Shown here in pieces: positions 59,556 to 64,000 of a stretch of 64,000 nucleotides of DNA. Position 1 is the stretch's first letter. The number at the start of each line of letters is the position of its first letter. The notes below the pieces were generated by a model. That model ran no database searches and had not been told where the DNA came from. It worked only from the letters and a program-made list of their open reading frames with translations. The translations under genes and the position numbers were made by a program. The stretch is from Drosophila miranda (lineage: Eukaryota; Arthropoda; Insecta; Diptera; Drosophilidae): NCBI RefSeq assembly GCF_003369915.1, contig NC_046677.1, positions 31,824,913-31,888,912 on the forward strand. The letters run 5' to 3'.

Positions 59556-60305
59556 TGCAAGCTCCAAACTATAACTGGCGGGGAAATCTATCTATCTGTT
59601 CATTCGCTAGAACACACAAACTATTCTGCGTTTGTTTGACCTTCCACCGTGGGGTGTGGAGTGGGGTGGTATTGTTTATAAAAGCATAAATAATTCAGCG
59701 AAATATCTTGTGTTGTTGCTTCTTTTGCCGGCACATGGGCAGCTCTGCTGCGGCTACAAATACGGCGGATTTCTACCTGGTCTGTGTATATGCCCGCCTA
59801 AGTGTGTGCGTGTTCTGCGCGTACTTTCTCAATAATCGCTAATATTGTATACACAGCAACTTGCGAGTGTGCGTTTGGTGTGTGTGGCGGCAGGGAGCTG
59901 GGGATGAATACGATACGGACTGGGGGTGGGGGCGCCTCCACAGCAGCAGCAGTGTCCCAACCACAAAATTTCACCGAGCAGCTCCAATTTTGCAGGCTTC
60001 GGTTCTGCGTGCTTTTCACGTCCTGCGCCGATGTCTTCCGGGCTGTAGGGCCAAGCAGGGACACTCTGTGTGTAGTGGTAGCGCCTGCTTTGATTGATTG
60101 ATTTATGTATAATTGAATTTCACTCTTGCTCTGCTCTTTTTTTTCCCATTTATTTTAATCAAACAAATCAACTGTCACGTCAGCGCTAAACGAAATAAGG
60201 TCATACCTTTTTCTTATTTAGTGTGTTACGCCGGAGCCCTGCGCAACGATCTGCCAGCCCTGGTCATCAGCTGTTTTTCTGAACTGTTTATTATACTAAA
60301 ATGAC
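59556..60305. other. heix 5' flank and spacer
   Basis: Noncoding. It contains the heix upstream region; the two genes that flank it diverge. No recognised promoter motif array and no gene. Confidence 0.5.
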
Positions 60306-60855
60306 TATAGGGTATATTATATTTGTTGTGAAAATGGATGTGTGTAACGTCCAGAAGGAATCATTTCCGACCCAATAAAGTGTATATAGCCGAGGCGATT
60401 GAGCCCTGTCTGTTTGTCCGTCCCTATGAGCGCCTAGTGCTCAAAGACTATAAGAGCTAGAGAAACGATATTTTGTATCCAGACTTCTGTGATATGTCAC
60501 TGTTATGAGTGTATTTCAAAACCCCGCCCCGCCCACTTTCGCCCCCACAAAGGATGCAAATATGTGGCATCCACAATATTGAAAATACGAGAAAACTAAA
60601 AACGCACAATAATAAAGAATGACCGATAGCCGAATCTGGATCCGATCGCACCATTATTATAGCCATAAGGAACAAATCAATTTACAGTAGCTACGCAGCG
60701 CCTGACGTTACGTTCAGACACGTTTTCTGTCTCTCCCGCACGCACTTTTTATCGCACAATGTAGCCATACTGACTATGTACATACATACATATGTATCGG
60801 GTATAAATGTAGAGTTGCGGTCGCAGCAGCAACTCACAACGCTCCCCCTCGTTAA
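60306..60855. repeat. DINE-1/Helentron-like interspersed repeat (obscura type)
   Basis: Begins AGGGTATATTATATTTG and continues with AAGGAATCATTTCCGACCC, AAAGTGTATATAGCCGAGGC, TGTCTGTTTGTCCGTCC, GAGACTATAAGAGCTAGAG-like sequence, GACTTCTGTGATATGTCAC, CGCCCCCACAAAGGATG, GTGGCATCCACAATATTG, AATCTGGATCCGATCG, CAATTTACAGTAGCTACGCA and TGTCTCTCCCGCACGCAC. It ends GAGTTGCGGTC...AACTCACAACGCTCCCCCTCGTT. I recall this order from a very common repeat of D. pseudoobscura-like genomes. The class name is tentative. Confidence 0.7.
60802..60808 (+). promoter_or_regulatory. TATA-like element inside the repeat, upstream of the ZAD gene
   Basis: GGTATAAATG lies 69-75 bp upstream of the start codon of the zinc-finger gene, within the repeat. 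Transcription starting about 30 bp downstream would put the whole 5' UTR in repeat-derived sequence. Confidence 0.45.
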
Positions 60856-60876
60856 TTTTTCGGCCAGAGAAGAAAA

Positions 60877-62246
60877 ATGGATTATAATATTCACAAAATC
60901 TGTCGCGTTTGCCTGGAGGAGGGCACCCCAGGACCGCTGACGTCCATCTACAGCACAGACTTTGCCATGATGCCCTCTGTGATGCTGATGCAGTGCGCCA
61001 AGATACGAGTATGAGTACCAATTAGAGTAAAGTAAATGTTTGTTTATGTTTATGTTTTTCTTGATAGGTCTATAAGACAGATGCTTTGCCGTCGGTTATA
61101 TGCAATAATTGCATCTACCGTCTGGGTGTAGCTTTCCACTTTAAGCAGCAATGCGAAAACAGCGATCTGAGATTGCGTCAATATTTGGGTGTACTAGAGT
61201 CCTGGCGTCAGGATGCAGCCACCAACACGGACTTTGTAGAGAAACCCATAGCCCCGAGTCATATACTGATCTCCAGTGATGAGGAGGAGCCAGCGGAAAC
61301 TAAGACGTGCAAACGGCGCTCGCGCTATCAGCGCAAGCCGCCCGAACAGCACAAGAAACGCGGACCAAAACCCCTGCCCAAGATGCCACACACCTGCTAC
61401 GAGTGTCACAAGAGCTTCAAGTGCATTGCCCAGCTTACCCAGCACATACGAACGCACACGGGAGAGAAACCGTATCAGTGCGGCTATTGCATCCAGCGCT
61501 TTGCCCAGAAGTACAATCTGAAGGTGCACGAACGTACCCACACGGGCGACAAACCCTTCCAATGCGAGATTTGCTCCAAACAGTTTTCAGCGTTGGGCAA
61601 CTTTCAAGCGCATCAAAAGATCCACATCGGTGTGAGGGATCAGATCTGCTCGCTGTGCCAGAAGGGCTTCTATACGGCCGGTGATCTGTCCAAGCACATG
61701 ATAACTCACACTGGCATCAAGAATCATCATTGCGATGTTTGTGGCAAAGCCTTCAGTCGGCGACGTGATATGCGATCACACAAACTGAAGCTCCATCCTT
61801 TGGAGTCCAGCACGGTCCACGATATTGTGGATGATGATGATGATGAGGCCATAGACACGGATCCCGTGGGTCTGGATACCCTTGACGATGATCATGCCCA
61901 CTTCAAGTGTCCCGACTGTGATAAAGCCTTCGATACTGCCGACAGTCTTAGCTTGCACTTCCGCACCCATGCAGTGAACAACAACCTCCTGAATCTACCC
62001 TTGCCGCCTGCTCCACCCATGTCTCATCACTACCATCACCATCATCCGGCAGGGAGTGCACCGTCCTCGGCAGCCATGCATCATCACGATGCACTGCATC
62101 ATCTGGGTCCACCAAATGCAGCCACACAAATGGGAATGGCCGCCATGGCTCACATGTTAGCACCACCGCCGCCGCCACCACCCACGCCCAGTGAGGGACG
62201 CTACTCAATGCTCCATCACACGGCGGCCCAAAGGTTGCACTACTAA
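60877..62246 (+). CDS. ZAD-domain C2H2 zinc-finger protein
   Basis: Probable sequence-specific DNA-binding nuclear protein of the large insect ZAD family. Exons 60877-61008 and 61068-62246 join in phase 0 (donor GTATGA, acceptor TTGATAG) and give 436 residues. The ZAD uses C9 and C12 (KICRVCLEEG) and C56 and C59 (VICNNCIYRL), with the intron between the two pairs. A basic linker (KRRSRYQRKPPEQHKKRG) leads to five tandem C2H2 fingers from about residue 142 (CYECHKSF, CGYCIQRF, CEICSKQF, CSLCQKGF, CDVCGKAF), the first two followed by TGEKP/TGDKP-type linkers. After an acidic stretch (DDDDDEAID) comes a sixth finger (CPDCDKAF). The tail is His/Pro/Ala-rich with HYHHHHPAG and PPPPPPPTP. I do not assign a symbol. 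The promoter lies in the adjacent interspersed repeat. Confidence 0.9.
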
Positions 62247-62741
62247 ATGGACGGCTTGGGGGTTTTAGATAATATGGAACACTTTTATTTATGTACTTTA
62301 ATATAAAATGGAATATTTGAATGTTTGCTTTGTATCTTTACAATAAATATGTGTAGAATTTGGCAAGCACAGCTTCTATAAGATCATTACGATTACTAAT
62401 GTCAATGGAAAGATCGTATTCTATTCGTTATACCGACTTAAATGCAAAAAACTAAACACACTAAAAACTTCCTTATACGTATACGTATACTGGTACATAA
62501 AATTGTCATTACTGTAGGTATATATAAAACTTATATATTGATTTGTGTCGTAAAAATTGTCATATATGTCAATATTGATTGGTTTGTTTGGTATTGGTAT
62601 GCATCGTTGGTATTGGCTCCTGATCTGATCTCCAGTTTATAAAGTGTATACTATAGTAAAAGAAGCTCCTCCAAAATAAGAGTCATCATAAAATATTGCT
62701 TTGAACAACGGCCTGTATGGGCGTGTCTATGTTGTGGTCCT
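62247..62741. other. convergent 3' region, ZAD gene and GMF
   Basis: AT-rich noncoding spacer. AATAAA at 62342-62347 probably ends the zinc-finger transcript. Nothing coding is seen. Confidence 0.6.
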
Positions 62742-63508
62742 CTACTTTAGCTTCTCCCTGAGCCACTCTTCGGTTAGTTCGTCCAGTTCTCTTATTTCGT
62801 AGACGCGTGTGAGATCCACCTCGCGCTGTAGAGCGCTCTTTGTGCAGGCATACATCATCTGCAGTTCAATCTGAAATCCCATTTCAATGGCGATGCTTTG
62901 TACATTCTGAAGGCGCACATACCTGGCTGTCCCTTGGTGTATAGAATATGAAGCACATCGGATATGATATACGCTGATCATCGTGCACCATTTTGTATGT
63001 ATAGATAATATAGCGCGGCTGATGGCCTGGAAGTGTGTCCTGCAGCTCATCCACGGATATATCATCAATAAATTCATCCAGCACCACAGATTGCTTCTCT
63101 CTATCGACTTTCACTATTTTGGGCAGCGAAGGGGAAATAGAGAAAGAGACCATCAATCAATCACATCCCCACTTAATTTGTTGGGGACACGCATAGGCCC
63201 CGGTCCTATATGACTATACGTTTAGCCATGACATGGACATTTTTAGCTTACATATCAAAGCCGCATTGTTTTTACTTTTACTGAAGCGAAACTTTTTCAG
63301 TTCCTCCAGCACTTCGATGCTGATATCGCATATTTTGTTATCACCCTGTGGAGCAAACATATCATATTAATTATAGATGCATAGAAACAGAAAACACCGG
63401 ACCGGACCTTATCTTACAAAAGCAATCACCGAACCACAAAACACGCCCACAGGGCCATTAGTCATGCTTCTGGTAATTGATGTTCGACTTGGCCAAATCA
63501 CTTACCAT
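62742..63508 (-). CDS. GMF: glia maturation factor (ADF-H domain)
   Basis: Small ADF/cofilin-fold protein that binds Arp2/3 and debranches actin. Exons 63508-63506, 63345-63252, 63113-62923 and 62870-62742 join in phase (donors GTAAGT, GTAAGC, GTATGT; acceptors CCACAG, AAATAG, TTTCAG) and give 138 residues, the normal length. The protein reads MGDNKICDISIEVLEEL, then the strongly conserved KVDREKQSVVLDEF, QPRYIIYTYKMVHDDQRISY, CFIFYTPRDSQ and a C-terminal helix ending REKLK. The first coding exon contributes only the ATG codon. The last intron is only 52 bp. Two DRE elements lie upstream. Confidence 0.93.
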
Positions 63509-64000
63509 TGCTATAGTTAAATGGGGACTGTGGAAAACGCTCTCCTCTGGGAACTTCTTTGGCAGGTCTTGAGGAGGATTTCTCGCTTTAAACACTCAAA
63601 GTATCACTGGCCTGGCCTTTTGTTTGGTTTTTTTTTTGTTTTTGCTGTCTTGCTAAGGATGTTAATATTGATATATCGATATTTATTTGAAACATCGACC
63701 ATTAGTATCGATACTAAATAAAGAATTTAATATACATAGTTTAATTATTTCCTTCATATATAGTTTATATAATATTATACACCTTATTAGAGAGATAGAT
63801 ATGCACTAGTTTCGCTTCTAGTTGAACTAGAAGCAGCGCATTGGTAGAATTGTAGTTTCAAAACCCACAATTTGACTATACTTGAATAACTATGCGTGTT
63901 TGTGAACCAACTATTTTTTTCTATTGATTTTTGAATATTCATTTATTAATGGCATTATTACAGGCTATACAGGAAAGATAGGTAGATTTTCTAGTTCTGA
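63509..64000. other. GMF upstream region to the right edge
   Basis: Noncoding and AT-rich. It contains the GMF promoter and, beyond it, spacer DNA. No second gene is recognised at the right edge. Confidence 0.5.
63674..63713. promoter_or_regulatory. two DRE motifs (TATCGATA) upstream of GMF
   Basis: TATCGATA occurs at 63674-63681 and 63706-63713, about 170-205 bp upstream of the GMF start codon. DREF binds this palindrome at housekeeping and proliferation gene promoters. Confidence 0.7.

Overview
This window is nuclear DNA from a fruit fly (Drosophila). Coding exons are split by short GT-AG introns, intergenic DNA is AT-rich with many CA, CT and CAG microsatellites, and core promoters carry the fly-type elements Ohler motif 1 (GGTCACACTG), motif 6 (GGTATATTTT) and DRE (TATCGATA). 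A dispersed repeat at 60.3-60.9 kb looks like the DINE-1/Helentron-type elements I associate with the obscura species group, so an obscura-group species is my best guess. The gene content fits Muller element B. There is no prokaryotic, CRISPR or plasmid content, and I recognised no tRNA or rRNA gene.

Left third (1-24 kb): the 3' part of a PDGF/VEGF-related growth factor gene (+); a UDP-glycosyltransferase (-); a gene encoding only the tail of a dynein heavy chain (-), divergent from the kinetochore gene Nuf2 (+); Sem1, a proteasome and BRCA2-partner subunit (-), convergent with Nuf2; menin, Mnn1 (-); and a WDR83-type WD40 protein (+), divergent from Mnn1.

Middle (24-50 kb): one large gene, crp (cropped, the fly AP-4 bHLH-zipper factor, -), covers about 22 kb. 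Its three coding exons (47.8, 40.0-40.3 and 26.4-27.9 kb) are separated by introns of 7.5 and 12 kb. The introns are rich in GA/CT tracts and in CAGCTG, the E-box bound by AP-4. Its reading frame stays open for 106 codons past the TGA stop and ends just before a poly(A) signal, which makes it a stop-codon readthrough candidate.

Right third (50-64 kb): an AKAP10/D-AKAP2-type PKA anchor with two RGS regions (+); an uncharacterised single-pass membrane protein (-); Cyp303a1 (+) with a TATA box; heix, a UbiA prenyltransferase (-); a ZAD/C2H2 zinc-finger gene (+) whose promoter and 5' leader lie in or against the interspersed repeat; and GMF (-), whose first coding exon is only the ATG.

The genes are mostly unrelated housekeeping or developmental genes and form no pathway. 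The most striking non-coding pattern is a family of about 250-bp sequences at 15.1, 21.6, 22.1, 48.7, 49.2 and 49.4 kb. They combine a dispersed repeat with a motif 6/motif 1 promoter cassette and lie upstream of Sem1, the WDR83-like gene and crp, always in the same orientation relative to the gene. A second repeat is shared in inverted orientation between 21.8 and 49.6-49.9 kb.

Exon boundaries were worked out by hand from splice consensus and phase. Every multi-exon gene listed closes in frame.
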